The notes: generated by a model from the sequence alone, not told the origin. A stretch of 64,000 bases of DNA from Deltaproteobacteria bacterium (GCA_012517315.1 JAAYVE010000059.1:273269-337268); one strand, 5' to 3'; positions 51,932 to 62,224 are shown, counted from the stretch's first letter. Program-made: numbers and translations.

Positions 51932-52870
51932 ATGAAGTTGAGCATCGTGGTTCCTTGCTACAACGAGGAAAGCGTGATCGGCGAGACGGCCGGCAGGCTT
52001 GTCCGACTGGCGGATGGCTGGATTTCCACGGGGTTGATTTCCGATTTTGAAATCCTCTTTGTGGATGATGGATCGAAGGATAACACCCTGGCCATTCTCA
52101 AGGACCTGGCCCGGCAAAACCCGCACATCAAGATGATTTCCTTCAGCGGTAATTTCGGTCACCAGGCTGCGTTGAGCGCCGGGCTTCATCATGCCGGAGG
52201 AGACGCCGCCGTTTCTCTCGATGCGGACCTGCAGGATCCTCCCGAAGTCATCGAAGAGATGTTGGAGAAATATCGGGAGGGTTGTCAAATCGTCTACGGG
52301 GTTCGAAAGGAGCGCCCCGACGACACGGCTTTCAAGAAGTATACGGCTCATGCCTTCTACCGACTCATGGCCTTGATGGGTGTCAACATCGTGTATAACC
52401 ATGCCGATTTCAGGCTGCTATCGAGACCGGTCCTGGACGAATTGAAGCGCTTCCGGGAGGTGAACCGATTTCTCAGGGGAATCATCCCCACTATGGGGTT
52501 CGAGCACGCAATGGTCTACTACGACAGGGACAGGCGCTTCGCCGGCCAGACGAAGTACCCCTTGAGGCGCATGCTCTCGTTCGCGGTGGAGGGAATCACC
52601 TCCTTCAGTTCCGTTCCTTTGCGAATTGCGGCCTTTCTCGGCCTTTTCATCTTCTTCATGAGTCTGCTGCTGAGCGGGTGGGCGCTGACGGTGTACTACG
52701 CAGGGGAAACAGTGCCCGGCTGGGCTTCAACGGTGTTGCCCATTTATTTCCTGGGAGGGATTCAACTCATGTTCTTCGGCATTCTCGGCGAGTACATAGC
52801 CAAGGTATACATGGAAGTGAAAGGCAGGCCCCTCTATATCATCAGGGAGAAATACAACCTTGAAAATTAA
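51932..52870 (+). CDS. Family 2 glycosyltransferase, polyprenyl-phosphate type
   Basis: A 312-residue GT2: MKLSIVVPCYNEESVIGETAG, EILFVDDGSKDNT (DxD region), DADLQDPPEVIEEM, HADFRLLSRP, VNRFLRGIIPTMGFEH and two C-terminal membrane spans (residues ~228-255 and ~265-290). This is the GtrB/ArnC/DPM-like layout, which moves a sugar onto undecaprenyl phosphate. It overlaps the next gene, a small flippase-like protein, by 11 nt. Start ATG 51932 (GGAGGGCGG upstream). Confidence 0.9.
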   Translation: MKLSIVVPCYNEESVIGETAGRLVRLADGWISTGLISDFEILFVDDGSKDNTLAILKDLARQNPHIKMISFSGNFGHQAALSAGLHHAGGDAAVSLDADLQDPPEVIEEMLEKYREGCQIVYGVRKERPDDTAFKKYTAHAFYRLMALMGVNIVYNHADFRLLSRPVLDELKRFREVNRFLRGIIPTMGFEHAMVYYDRDRRFAGQTKYPLRRMLSFAVEGITSFSSVPLRIAAFLGLFIFFMSLLLSGWALTVYYAGETVPGWASTVLPIYFLGGIQLMFFGILGEYIAKVYMEVKGRPLYIIREKYNLEN

Positions 52871-53207
52871 ACTGGTTTTCCTCCTCTTCATGTCCTCCAT
52901 TCTTGCAAGTTTCGGCCAGATCCTACTCAAACGCGGGGCGGACGGGGCCCGTTCCCTAGCCGGTTTCGTCAATCTTTCCCTCCTGAGCGGACTGGCTCTG
53001 TATGGACTGAGCACCGCCATTTGGATCTACGCCCTCTCTTTTGCCAGACTTAACATAGTCTACGCGTTCACGACCCTCACGTTTGTCTGTGTCTATATCC
53101 TCTCCTTTCTCATACTGAAAGAGCGCATGAATTCTCTGGGAATTGCGGGGATTTTTCTCGTGCTGGCAGGTTTGTACCTCATCGTGGTCAAGGGTTCCTC
53201 CAGTTGA
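52860..53207 (+). CDS. Small EamA/SMR-like membrane protein (ArnE/ArnF-like flippase)
   Basis: A 115-residue protein with four membrane spans: FLLFMSSILASFGQILLKRG, LSGLALYGLSTAIWIYALSFARLNIVYAF, FVCVYILSFLILKERM, LGIAGIFLVLAGLYLIVV. The GQILLK and ALSFARLNIVYAF motifs are those of SMR/EamA-type half-transporters such as ArnE. TTG start overlapping the glycosyltransferase gene by 11 nt, so the product probably flips the polyprenyl-linked sugar made there. Confidence 0.85.
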   Translation: MKIKLVFLLFMSSILASFGQILLKRGADGARSLAGFVNLSLLSGLALYGLSTAIWIYALSFARLNIVYAFTTLTFVCVYILSFLILKERMNSLGIAGIFLVLAGLYLIVVKGSSS

Positions 53208-53220
53208 AGAGCAGAGTGCA

Positions 53221-55524
53221 TTGCGGCGGATCGCGGACTTTCTGAGAGACGACATTCTGGGTCAGGGAAGCTGGCTTTTTTCAGCCGTCATGACTACCCT
53301 CGTCTTCCTCCTCTGCAACCATGCGCTGGTGCTGGGTCGCGCCGTGGGTAGATGGGACGTGGACGGCCAGTACATGCAGTACTACGTGCTGGTGTGTGAT
53401 TTTTTCAGGGCTGGCCGCCTGCTCTACTGGGATCCCTGGACCAATGGCGGAATACCTCTCATGGGTGATCCCCAGGTCGGGGCCTTTTCTCCCGTGACCC
53501 TTGTTCTGGGCTGGGTCCTTGGAGGTTCCCCATCGAGTTTCGTGAAATACTGGCTTTTCATGTGGTGGCTGGGGGGCATGGGGATGCTCCTGATGGCAAG
53601 GCATCTGAAGGCGCCGCCGTGGGGAGCTTTCCTGGTCTCCGTGAGTTTCCTTTTTTGCGGCGTCTATACGGGACACGCCGAACACACTTCCATTGTCATC
53701 AGTTTTTCGGCGCTGCCGTGGATTGTCTGGCGCTTGGACAAGAGCTTGAAAACGCGGAATCTGCTGCCCGCACTGCAGGCGGGAGCCATCTGGGGTGCAT
53801 CCGCCCTGTGCGGCTATCCGGCTTTGACCTTGATCACGGGGTGCTTTTGCGCTCTGTGGGGTCTGGGGCGCCTTGTAATGCCTGATGAGCCCCGCACCGG
53901 CGGCGTTCCCGGTGGAATCCCTTCTCAGGAAATGCGGGGAAAGCAACGAAAGGTCGGGTTTCTCATCGCGGCGTTGACGGTCATGGCGGTGGTCGGCGTT
54001 CTCGTTCTCCTGCCCACTTATTTCTCGTTCCTGGTGGAGGGGGCCGGCCATCACACGCGGGTCGGCGTGGTGGAGAAGGAGGAGGCCGTCTGGGCCAATG
54101 CCCTTCACCCGGGAGCGGTGGCGACCTTTTCCAGCAACTTCCTCTCCATCCTCCAAATGAACAACCCGGATTCCCTTTGGCCCTACACGGATGTTTCCAT
54201 GTCAAGCATTTACGGTGGGGCCTTCATGACCCTTCTGGCTGTTTTTGCTTTGGCAGCCGCCCCACGGAATCGATGGCGCTGGTGGCTCGCGTTCATGGGA
54301 ATCATGGCCCTCGCCTGCGCCATGGGAAAAGCCCTTCCTCTTCGCAGCTGCCTCTACGACTGGTTCTACCCCATGCGCTTTTTCAGGCACGCGGCACTCT
54401 TTCGCGCCTATTATCTTTTCGCCCTGTCCGTTCTGGCTCTCTACGGGATCCGCATACTTGCGGACGCAATCAGACAGGGCGACGGCGCTCCTTGGAAGCG
54501 GCTTTTTCACGTGGCGCTGGTATTGACCCCGCTGGCAATAGTGACCTACATCGCCATCTGGATGCCCCTTCCAAACCGTTATGGAACGGAAGACGTGAGT
54601 GCGGTCCTTCACCTTCTTTTTGTCTGGGGAGGCGCGGTCGGTCTCATTCAGGTGTGTCGGCGGTACGGCGATGCTCCCTGCAGATGGGCGGCCGTGATCC
54701 TTTTGGGTGTGCTGGTTTCGGTGGATGCCTTCGTCTGCGCGGACCTGGCTAAAAGGACAATCCTGGATCATCGCTTTCTGGAACGATGGAAGGATTTGGA
54801 CCGGATGCACAGCCGATCCATCGACCTGACGGCGAACGGCCTCAGAAGGGAGGAATCCGCTTTTAACCGGCACAGCCCCAAGAAACAGCTCAACAACGAT
54901 CAGATGATCACCAAGGTACCGGTATTTAACGCATACGCGACGGAAATCAACGACTTTCACCTGGCCATGGCGGCGAACCCCCGGTTGAGAAGCCTTGCCA
55001 CCGGCACGAACCGGATCTGGTTTTCCCCCGTTGCCATGGAGGTCCCTCCGGTCCGAAAGGTGTTCGAGGCGTGGGAGGGATTGGCCTCTCAAGACCTCCC
55101 CCCACTTGTGATCCATGACCGGCAGGCTCTCGTGAAGGGGCAGCCGGGTCTCACAAGAGAGGATGGAAGCTGGGTTGACACAATGAGGATGTTGCCGCCC
55201 GTGAAAAGCGTCTCCATCGAAAATCTCCAATACGGCCCCGATGAAATGGCGTTCCTTGTGGAGTGTCCCGAGGACGGCTGGCTTCTCGTGACCGACCGAT
55301 GGGCGAAGAACTGGAGCGTTGAGGTGAATTCGCGGGAGGAAACCGTCTACGGAGCCGATTTCATCTTTCGGGCCGTCAAGGTCTCGAAAGGTCCGAATGC
55401 AATCCGGTTCACGTATCGGCCCCTCGGCTTGCCTTGGCTGGTCTATCTCAGCTGGGGGACTCTCGCCTCGGCATGCATCGCCTCCCTCCCATTTGCACAC
55501 CGGGCGGCCGCCCCCCGTGTTTAA
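53221..55524 (+). CDS. YfhO-like polytopic membrane protein (GT-C type)
   Basis: A ~767-residue protein with about twelve spans in the first 450 residues and a soluble C-terminal region with beta-rich ending (WLLVTDRWAKNWSVEVN...GADFIFRAVKVSKGPNAIRFTYRP). The early loop GRWDVDGQYMQYYVLVCDFF...PWTNGGIPLMGDPQVGAFSP and the C-terminal domain resemble YfhO/GT-C enzymes that glycosylate with polyprenyl-linked sugars. With the GT2 and flippase it makes a three-gene set: charge, flip, transfer. TTG 53221 start is a guess. Confidence 0.78.
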   Translation: MRRIADFLRDDILGQGSWLFSAVMTTLVFLLCNHALVLGRAVGRWDVDGQYMQYYVLVCDFFRAGRLLYWDPWTNGGIPLMGDPQVGAFSPVTLVLGWVLGGSPSSFVKYWLFMWWLGGMGMLLMARHLKAPPWGAFLVSVSFLFCGVYTGHAEHTSIVISFSALPWIVWRLDKSLKTRNLLPALQAGAIWGASALCGYPALTLITGCFCALWGLGRLVMPDEPRTGGVPGGIPSQEMRGKQRKVGFLIAALTVMAVVGVLVLLPTYFSFLVEGAGHHTRVGVVEKEEAVWANALHPGAVATFSSNFLSILQMNNPDSLWPYTDVSMSSIYGGAFMTLLAVFALAAAPRNRWRWWLAFMGIMALACAMGKALPLRSCLYDWFYPMRFFRHAALFRAYYLFALSVLALYGIRILADAIRQGDGAPWKRLFHVALVLTPLAIVTYIAIWMPLPNRYGTEDVSAVLHLLFVWGGAVGLIQVCRRYGDAPCRWAAVILLGVLVSVDAFVCADLAKRTILDHRFLERWKDLDRMHSRSIDLTANGLRREESAFNRHSPKKQLNNDQMITKVPVFNAYATEINDFHLAMAANPRLRSLATGTNRIWFSPVAMEVPPVRKVFEAWEGLASQDLPPLVIHDRQALVKGQPGLTREDGSWVDTMRMLPPVKSVSIENLQYGPDEMAFLVECPEDGWLLVTDRWAKNWSVEVNSREETVYGADFIFRAVKVSKGPNAIRFTYRPLGLPWLVYLSWGTLASACIASLPFAHRAAAPRV

Positions 55525-55553
55525 CGGACGCCGGCTTCCAATGAGTTGTCTCC

Positions 55554-56300
55554 TCAGGCATCTCCTCTTCCCAAATAGGCGCGCATGACTTCCGGGGAAT
55601 TGAGGACTTCTGCGGGTTTTCCCACAGCGGTCATCTTTCTCTCGCACAGGGCTACGAGGCGGTCGGAGACCTGACAGGTGAGAGTGAGAAAATGGTCGAT
55701 GATGAGGAGCGTCAGTCCTCCGTCCCGCAGGCTCTTGATGAGCTCCACAGCTTCTCGGATAGCCTGGGGACTCAGGCCTGCGGCGACCTCGTCAAGGAGC
55801 AGAAGTCTCGGTTTAGTGGCGAGGGCTCGAGCGACCTCTAGCCGCCTCAGTTCAGAGAGGGTGAGTTCCCTTCCCCGTTCTTCGGCTTTGTGCCTCAAGC
55901 CCACCAGGTCCAGCAGCCTCAAGGCCTCCTGCCTCTCCCCGTCCGGCTTTCCAGCCTCTTCAGCGCCGAACCAGATCCCCACGAGGACATTTTCCAAAAC
56001 GGTCATTTGGGGAAATGGACGTGGAATCTGAAATGTCCTGGCGATCCCCATGCGGCAGATGGTGTGCGGTTCGCGGCCGGTGATGTCGACACCGCGGTAG
56101 ATGACGGAGCCTTTCAGGGGAGCGGCCAATCCACAGATGATATTGAAGAGGGTGGTTTTACCGACCCCGTTTGGGCCGATGAAACTCACGATTTCCTGGT
56201 GGCCCACGGTCAAGGTGATGTCTTCCAGGAGCGGCCTTCCATGAAAACCGAAGGATATCCCTTTCAGCTCGAGGCAAGGTGGAGTCGCTTCTGCAGCCAT
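55554..56300 (-). CDS. livG: Branched-chain amino-acid ABC transporter ATPase LivG (second copy)
   Basis: A 248-residue ATPase: Walker A GPNGVGKTT, RTFQIPRPFPQMTVLENVLVG (LivG-type), signature LTLSELRRLEVARAL (LS-ELR rather than LSGGQ), Walker B RLLLLDEVAAGLSP, and ILTL-type IIDHFLTL. Starts within the livM stop region (37-nt overlap). Last gene of a livJHMG operon with no livF beside it. Its own intact sequence contrasts with the broken livG at 26617-27330. Confidence 0.92.
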   Translation of the reverse strand: MAAEATPPCLELKGISFGFHGRPLLEDITLTVGHQEIVSFIGPNGVGKTTLFNIICGLAAPLKGSVIYRGVDITGREPHTICRMGIARTFQIPRPFPQMTVLENVLVGIWFGAEEAGKPDGERQEALRLLDLVGLRHKAEERGRELTLSELRRLEVARALATKPRLLLLDEVAAGLSPQAIREAVELIKSLRDGGLTLLIIDHFLTLTCQVSDRLVALCERKMTAVGKPAEVLNSPEVMRAYLGRGDA

Positions 56301-57247
56301 GCTCCCATTCCTTGGGGGAAAAGCATCAGGGTCAATATGACGACGAACCCGTAGAGTGCCGAGTGGCCGACGGGAAAAAGGGAACGGAAAACCACCTGGT
56401 CCAGTGGATAAAGGACAACGGCGCCCAGAAGCGGACCGTACCACTGGAACCTTCCTCCGAAAATGCTCAACACAAGCGGCAGTGCCGAGATATGAAGGCT
56501 GAAAACCAGTGCGGGCTCGACGAGGCCCATGAGATGGGCGTAGACGCCGCCGCATATCCCGGTCAAGAACGCGCTGCAGATAAATACCTGCAAACGTGTC
56601 CTGCGCACGTTGACGCCGAGGCTCGCGGCGGCGGTCTCGTCCTCGCGAATGGTTCGAACGGCCCACCCCCACCGGGAGCGCAGGGCTTGGCGGTAAAGGA
56701 GACAGAGGAACAAGGTGCCCACGAGAAAAAGATGGTACAAATGCACGGGGTTCTCCCCAAAATCCAGCATGAAGCTTCCCACTCGGATTGGAGAAAGGGG
56801 GGGGATGCCCACGACACCCAGGGAACCGAACGTGAAGGATTCCCAATTGTCGATGATGACCTTGGGAATCTCCACGGAGGCAAGGGAGGCCAATGCAAAC
56901 GGAGCTCCCCGCAGCTTTCCGAAGGCGATGTGCCACAGAACGCCGTAAAAGGCGCCGAGAATTCCCCCAAGAGGGATGGTGAGAAACGGGTTGAGATGCC
57001 CGTAATGGCAAAGGAGCGCTGACCCGTAGGCTCCGAGCCCGAAGAAGGCGGTATGGCCGAGTGAAACGGCTCCCATCATGGAACAGATGTTCCACGCAAG
57101 GGCGAGGCAGCCGTGGAAAAGGGCCATGCTCATCGCCTGGCAGTGGATCCCTCCGCGCGCCGTCAGCCATGGCCATCCAAGGAAAAGGAGAAATCCCGCA
57201 GACAAAAGTGCCACCGACAGACGCGTTGGAGTCCGAACTCGTTTCAT
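56264..57247 (-). CDS. livM: Branched-chain amino-acid ABC transporter permease LivM (second copy)
   Basis: A 327-residue permease, many spans, with LAWNICSMMGAVSLGHTAFFGLGAYGSAL and the cytoplasmic loop VRTIREDETAAASLGVNVRRTRLQVFICSAFLTGICGG. ATG 57247 overlaps the livH stop (ATGA). Divergent in sequence from the first-operon LivM. Confidence 0.92.
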   Translation of the reverse strand: MKRVRTPTRLSVALLSAGFLLFLGWPWLTARGGIHCQAMSMALFHGCLALAWNICSMMGAVSLGHTAFFGLGAYGSALLCHYGHLNPFLTIPLGGILGAFYGVLWHIAFGKLRGAPFALASLASVEIPKVIIDNWESFTFGSLGVVGIPPLSPIRVGSFMLDFGENPVHLYHLFLVGTLFLCLLYRQALRSRWGWAVRTIREDETAAASLGVNVRRTRLQVFICSAFLTGICGGVYAHLMGLVEPALVFSLHISALPLVLSIFGGRFQWYGPLLGAVVLYPLDQVVFRSLFPVGHSALYGFVVILTLMLFPQGMGAWLQKRLHLASS

Positions 57248-58110
57248 GGCCTTGTCTTCGCCCACTTCGGGAGCAGTCCTTCCGGTCTCAGAAGGAGGAG
57301 TGCGATGAGAATGAGGGAACTCGCCAGTTCCCTCCAGTTGGTGCCCAGGAGGAGAACGGTCCCAGACTCTACGAGGCCCAGAATCCAGCCCCCGATGAGA
57401 AGACCGCGGATTCTCCCCACTCCGGCGAAAATGGTCAGGATGACGGCGATGAGCGTCGCCTCCATTCCACCGAAGGGGTGGAGATAAGCCGTCCTTGCGT
57501 ACAGCGGTCCCGCGGTGCCGACGAGCAATCCACCAAGACCGAATGCCAGCAGGTGCATGTGTTTCACGTTGATGCCCGCAAGTCTCGCCGCCTCCCCGTC
57601 CTGAATGGTTGCCCGGAGAGCCTTGCCCAGGAAGGACCGTTTCAAAAGCAGGAAAACGGCGCCCGTGGCGGCAAGGGAGAGACCCAGGATAAGAACCTGG
57701 GTTTCGCTCAGGAAGAGGGTCGAGGATGGGGTCTGACCCGGGCCTGTTTCAGGGGCGACAATGCGGTAGTTGGCCGAAAACGCCATGAGCATGGCGTTCT
57801 GGAGCAGGAGCACAAGCCCGAAGGTGATCACCAGGGTATTCAACTCGTGAGGTTCAGGAACACGGCGAAGGAGTCGTTCCAGGCAGAGGGCGGCGAAGAG
57901 CATGGTGAGCATGGAGACAGGCAGGATGAGGAGCAAAGGAGCGCCAAAGTGTTTTCCGAGAAAGTAGGCGAGGTACCCACTGAGGAGCAGCATTTCCCCG
58001 TGCGCCAGATTGAAGGCGTGGGTCACCCCCAGGATGAGGGAAAACCCTATGGCGACCAGGGCGTAGAAAGCGCCGAGGGTGGTGGCATTGACCAGGAACT
58101 GCAGCATCAT
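57244..58110 (-). CDS. livH: Branched-chain amino-acid ABC transporter permease LivH (second copy)
   Basis: A 288-residue permease: TTLGAFYALVAIGFSLILGVTHAFNLAHGEMLLLSGYLAYF, LRATIQDGEAARLAGINVKHMHLLAFGLGG, IFAGVGRIRGLLIGG. Start ATG 58110 (TTG 58116 also in frame), just after the binding-protein stop. Pairs with LivM of the same operon. Confidence 0.92.
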   Translation of the reverse strand: MMLQFLVNATTLGAFYALVAIGFSLILGVTHAFNLAHGEMLLLSGYLAYFLGKHFGAPLLLILPVSMLTMLFAALCLERLLRRVPEPHELNTLVITFGLVLLLQNAMLMAFSANYRIVAPETGPGQTPSSTLFLSETQVLILGLSLAATGAVFLLLKRSFLGKALRATIQDGEAARLAGINVKHMHLLAFGLGGLLVGTAGPLYARTAYLHPFGGMEATLIAVILTIFAGVGRIRGLLIGGWILGLVESGTVLLLGTNWRELASSLILIALLLLRPEGLLPKWAKTRP

Positions 58111-58112
58111 GA

Positions 58113-59321
58113 TCAAGGGGATTCCGTCACGATACTGCCGGTGGCCCGGTCGGGTGGATAGACGGTCACCATACGTCCCTCCTGAATCTGGACAACAACC
58201 TGGCGGTAGTAACGGGGATCCCCGTTGTCGTCAAAGACCAGGCGCTCCATCGGAAGCAGAAGGTCCAGACTGCGCAGTTCCCTGCACAGGGCATCTCCGT
58301 TCACACCGCCATGCTTTCCCATCGCTTTTTCCATGGCCGCCAGCAGTGCTCTCGCCGACGAGTAGCCATGCATGGTCGTGGTGTTGGGCTGTTTCGCGAA
58401 ACGTGTTCGAAAACCGTTGACGAACGCCTCGGAGGCTTGTTCCGTCCCGGGAAGCGTAATACCCGGATTCCAGGCGCACATGCCGAAAAGCCCGTGGCTC
58501 GCCGATCCCATTTCCTCGATGAAACTGGGGTAGGCCACTCCCCAGGGACCCAGGTAGGCACGTAGAGAGAGCTTCTGATCCTTCATCTGGCGGGCAAGGA
58601 GAAGGTGATCGGGAAAAAAGCCGCCCGAAATGAGGACGTCCGCCCTCTCCATACGCAGCTTCATGAGAAAAGACGAGAAATCGGAGGTGCCCGGCCGAAA
58701 CTTGTCGAAAGTGGACACGGGCACACCTGCTTGCTTGAGGCAGGTCCGCATCTCTGAGGCGAACTCAGACGACCCAGGCGTCGCAGAAAAGAGAACTGCC
58801 GCATTCTTGGGGCGAAGCTGCGACGTGAGGAATCCGCACAAAGGTTCCACGATTCCATCGAGACGGGAAACCCTGAAAAAATAGGGGTTCCGGCGGCCAA
58901 TGGTGAGATTCCTCTGGAGGCTTGCCGAGGCCACGTAAGGAACCCTGTGCCTGGCGGCAATCTCACTGATGGGACCCACCAGGGAGTCCACGTATCCGCC
59001 GGTGAGCCCTGCGACCCCCACACCGTAGACGAGATCCTCCGTTTGGTTGATGGCGACCTCGGGCAGGCTCTGGTCGTCCCGGCTCACAAGCTGCACCTCT
59101 CTGCCCAGAATGCCTCCCCGTTTGTTGACCTCCTCAACGGCGAAGAGAATTCCCTCGTGTATTTCCTGCCCGTGTTTGGCCAATTTCCCTGTGAGAGGGT
59201 TGATCTCACCGATGCGAAGGGGTCTTGCGAGGAGAACCGGGGGGGAGAGGAGGTTGAATCCGATGAAGAAGGAAGCTGCAAGCGCTGACAACCTGAAGAT
59301 GTGGGAAACCTGAACCGTCAT
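58113..59321 (-). CDS. Periplasmic binding protein of the second liv operon
   Basis: A 402-residue type I binding protein: N-terminal signal-like span (FRLSALAASFFIGFNLLSPPVLLA), then LRIGEINPLTGKLAKHGQEIHEGILFAVEEVNKRGGILGREVQLVSRDDQS, and IAARHRVPYVASAS. Only distantly similar to the first LivJ, so ligand probably differs. Heads the operon; overlapping or adjacent to livH. Confidence 0.9.
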   Translation of the reverse strand: MTVQVSHIFRLSALAASFFIGFNLLSPPVLLARPLRIGEINPLTGKLAKHGQEIHEGILFAVEEVNKRGGILGREVQLVSRDDQSLPEVAINQTEDLVYGVGVAGLTGGYVDSLVGPISEIAARHRVPYVASASLQRNLTIGRRNPYFFRVSRLDGIVEPLCGFLTSQLRPKNAAVLFSATPGSSEFASEMRTCLKQAGVPVSTFDKFRPGTSDFSSFLMKLRMERADVLISGGFFPDHLLLARQMKDQKLSLRAYLGPWGVAYPSFIEEMGSASHGLFGMCAWNPGITLPGTEQASEAFVNGFRTRFAKQPNTTTMHGYSSARALLAAMEKAMGKHGGVNGDALCRELRSLDLLLPMERLVFDDNGDPRYYRQVVVQIQEGRMVTVYPPDRATGSIVTESP

Positions 59322-59453
59322 GATCCTGCGCGGACTCCGTGGGCGCCGTGAACTTTTCGGTCCTGCTGCAATGCCCGTCGGCCTCGCAGACGCCTTGCGA
59401 TGGAATGCTCACCGGCTCAGAACGGTTCCTCCCGACAGGGTGGTCGTCCTTCC

Positions 59454-60068
59454 TCAATAGATGGAAGAAATGACCCTTATCCCCTTCTTGGTCAGATCCG
59501 TCACGATCGGTTCCAGTTCACAGCGCTTCAGACGAATGGAATACGTGGATTCGCCTCCCTCGACGGCGGGAAGATGGCAGATGCTGATCACCTCGGCGCG
59601 ATGCTTTTGGATGAGTTCCGTGATCTCCTTGAGAGGAATCTGGGGATCGGACACCCGGACATCGAGGCGGGACGAATTGGAGAGCATTCCCATGATGTTA
59701 ATGAAAGCGGAGAGAATATCGACGACGGTGATGATTCCAACCAACCGGGACTCCTCCAAGACGGGCAGACCCCCGATGCGTTTTTCCAGGATGATGTGCG
59801 CCGCCTCCTCCAGGGGCATTTCCGGGTAGGCAGTGTAGGGTTTGCGCACCATCACATCCTCCAGGGTGAGTTCCTCCAGCATGGATGCAATGAGGACACC
59901 GCGCAAATCGGCGTCGGTGACCCACCCCAGGAGATTTGCATTGCCGTCGATGATGGGGAGATGACGGATGGAATCTCTCTTCATGACCGCCAGCGCTTCC
60001 TGAATGGAAGCTTCCTTATGGATCGTAACGACTTTGGTGGTCATCCAGTTGCGTACTATCACCGTCAA
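59454..60068 (-). CDS. CBS-domain pair with ACT-like C-terminus (second copy)
   Basis: A 204-residue relative of the protein at 14659: RNWMTTKVVTIHKEASIQEALAVMKRDSIRHLPIIDG, VMVRKPYTAYPEMPLEEAAHIILEKRIGGLPVLE, VVDILSAF, then DVRVSDPQIPLKEITELIQKHRAEVISICHLP, the ACT-like part. Divergent from pyrG. It lies just upstream of the second liv operon in the same direction, separated by 132 nt; a sensor role for that operon is speculation. Confidence 0.75.
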   Translation of the reverse strand: MTVIVRNWMTTKVVTIHKEASIQEALAVMKRDSIRHLPIIDGNANLLGWVTDADLRGVLIASMLEELTLEDVMVRKPYTAYPEMPLEEAAHIILEKRIGGLPVLEESRLVGIITVVDILSAFINIMGMLSNSSRLDVRVSDPQIPLKEITELIQKHRAEVISICHLPAVEGGESTYSIRLKRCELEPIVTDLTKKGIRVISSIY

Positions 60069-60317
60069 ACCCTTCTCGCGCGTGGCCGATTCCGGGCACG
60101 CCCTTGGACAAAGTTTGTAAAAACTAATGATTGCAATGACTTCTCAATGCACGTGTCATGAAACCTAAGCCAATTCAGGCAAAAATGCAAGTCAAATCTC
60201 CTGCTGGACCAAGGTTGAGAGGGGGAGAGAGGGCTCCTGAGTCAAGGGATCCCCGGGAAGACCCGGAACAGGCCCGGTGTACAGTGAAGGCCGGTTGGTC
60301 CCTGAAGGGCGCATACA

Positions 60318-60345
60318 TTGACATTGACCGGTCATCTGCTATACT
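60318..60345 (+). promoter_or_regulatory. Promoter of pyrG
   Basis: TTGACA, 16-nt spacer, TATACT; ~180 nt upstream of the pyrG start. Confidence 0.7.
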
Positions 60346-60547
60346 CCTCACCGATCTCGAGAAGCCTCATCCAGGTCCCCTATCGTGCCTCTTCGAGGAA
60401 TTTCGAGCATGCTTCCCTTCTTCGATGCACCCGTCTGAGTGTTCTCAGCGTGAGACGTCCAGAGAGGTATTCCGAGGAACGCTGTAAGGAGGAACCGGAT
60501 CCATCCGGGGCTCCACCATGTCATGAATGCGGAGCAAGGAGCGTGTT

Positions 60548-62224
60548 TTGCGTCAGGCGAAGTTCATTTTCATTACGGGGGGGGTGCTTTCATCCCTGGG
60601 CAAGGGTTTGGCCGCCGCATCCATCGGTGCGTTGATGGAGAGCCGCGGTTTGCGGGTGACCATACAGAAGCTGGATCCATACATCAACGTGGATCCCGGG
60701 ACCATGAACCCTTTTCAGCACGGTGAGGTTTTCGTGACCGACGACGGTGCCGAGACGGACCTGGATCTCGGGCACTACGAGCGGTTTACCGATGCGTCCA
60801 TGGGAAAGAAGAACAACTACACCTCGGGAAGCATCTACTACTCGGTTATCACCAAAGAACGGCGGGGCGAATACCTGGGAGGCACAGTGCAGGTCATTCC
60901 GCACGTCACCGATGAGATCAAGGCGTGTATCCGCGGCGTGGTGAACGGCGTGGACATTGTCATCGTGGAGATCGGCGGCACGGTGGGGGATATCGAGAGC
61001 CTGCCGTTTCTGGAAGCCATCCGGCAGTTTCGAAACGATGTGGGACGGGAAAACGTCGTTTACATTCACGTCACCCTGGTTCCTTACATGAAGGCGGCGG
61101 GAGAGGTCAAGACCAAGCCGACCCAGCACAGCGTGAAGGAGTTGCGGGGTATCGGCATACAGCCGGACATCCTCCTTTGCCGCACGGAGAAATTCCTCAC
61201 ACCGGAGATTAAAGCCAAGATCGCGAACTTCTGCAATGTGGATCCGGATGGTGTCATCACCGCCAAGGATGTTGACTGCATCTACGAGGTGCCGCTCATG
61301 TTCCACCAGGAGGGCCTCGACGAAAAGATCCTCAGGCTGCTCAACGTGTGGACAAGGGCTCCCGTACTGGATGAATGGCATGACCTCGTGGAGCGCCTGA
61401 AAAAACCCGTCCACGAGTGTCGCATTGCCATCGTGGGCAAGTATATCGATCTCGTGGAGTCATACAAGAGCCTCAACGAGGCGCTCGTGCACGGGGGAGT
61501 GGCGAACAGGGCCAGGGTGCTCCTCGATTACGTGGACTCGGAAAACGTGGAGAAGGAAGGAGGCGAGACACTGCTCGAGGAAGCCGACGGAATCCTAGTG
61601 CCTGGGGGGTTCGGGCAGCGGGGGGTGGAGGGGAAGATCAAGGCCATCCGCTACGCTCGGGAGAACAAGGTGCCCTTCCTGGGCATATGCCTGGGGCTGC
61701 AACTGGCAACGGTCGAGTTTGCCAGGCACGTGGCGGGACTGGAAAAGGCCCATAGTATGGAATTTGACAAGCACACACCCCATCCTGTCATTTTTCTCAT
61801 GCGGGAATGGTTTGACCATAAAAACAACCGAGTGGTGAGGCGCAGCGAGACTTCCGATTACGGGGGCACCATGCGCCTGGGGGCGTATCCCTGTATTCTG
61901 GAGCCGGGCAGTCTGGCGGCGGAAGCCTACCAGCGCACAGAGATTTCCGAGCGGCACCGGCACCGTTATGAATTCAACAACGAATACCGGGAGGTTCTCG
62001 CCGCAAGCGGTATGCGGTTCACCGGGCTTTCTCCTGATCGGAATCTGGTGGAGATCATCGAATTGAGCGATCACCCCTGGTTTCTTGGGTGCCAGTTCCA
62101 CCCCGAGTTCAAGTCCCGCCCCCGTGCTCCGCACCCCCTGTTCAAGGCTTTTGTGGAAAAAGCCCTGGAGAAGGCGAGAATGAAAGATCCCGAGGGGTTT
62201 GCCAAGAGGGAGGCCGCGTGTTGA
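60548..62224 (+). CDS. pyrG: CTP synthase
   Basis: A 558-residue enzyme making CTP from UTP, ATP and glutamine. N-terminal synthetase: [65 protein letters not shown]-terminal class I amidotransferase: [27 protein letters not shown] (Cys nucleophile), and H/E in [13 protein letters not shown] 60548 is used (AAGGAG 6 nt upstream, and [11 protein letters not shown] matches the family start); ATG 60527 gives seven extra residues without ribosome site. Confidence 0.95.
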   Translation: MRQAKFIFITGGVLSSLGKGLAAASIGALMESRGLRVTIQKLDPYINVDPGTMNPFQHGEVFVTDDGAETDLDLGHYERFTDASMGKKNNYTSGSIYYSVITKERRGEYLGGTVQVIPHVTDEIKACIRGVVNGVDIVIVEIGGTVGDIESLPFLEAIRQFRNDVGRENVVYIHVTLVPYMKAAGEVKTKPTQHSVKELRGIGIQPDILLCRTEKFLTPEIKAKIANFCNVDPDGVITAKDVDCIYEVPLMFHQEGLDEKILRLLNVWTRAPVLDEWHDLVERLKKPVHECRIAIVGKYIDLVESYKSLNEALVHGGVANRARVLLDYVDSENVEKEGGETLLEEADGILVPGGFGQRGVEGKIKAIRYARENKVPFLGICLGLQLATVEFARHVAGLEKAHSMEFDKHTPHPVIFLMREWFDHKNNRVVRRSETSDYGGTMRLGAYPCILEPGSLAAEAYQRTEISERHRHRYEFNNEYREVLAASGMRFTGLSPDRNLVEIIELSDHPWFLGCQFHPEFKSRPRAPHPLFKAFVEKALEKARMKDPEGFAKREAAC

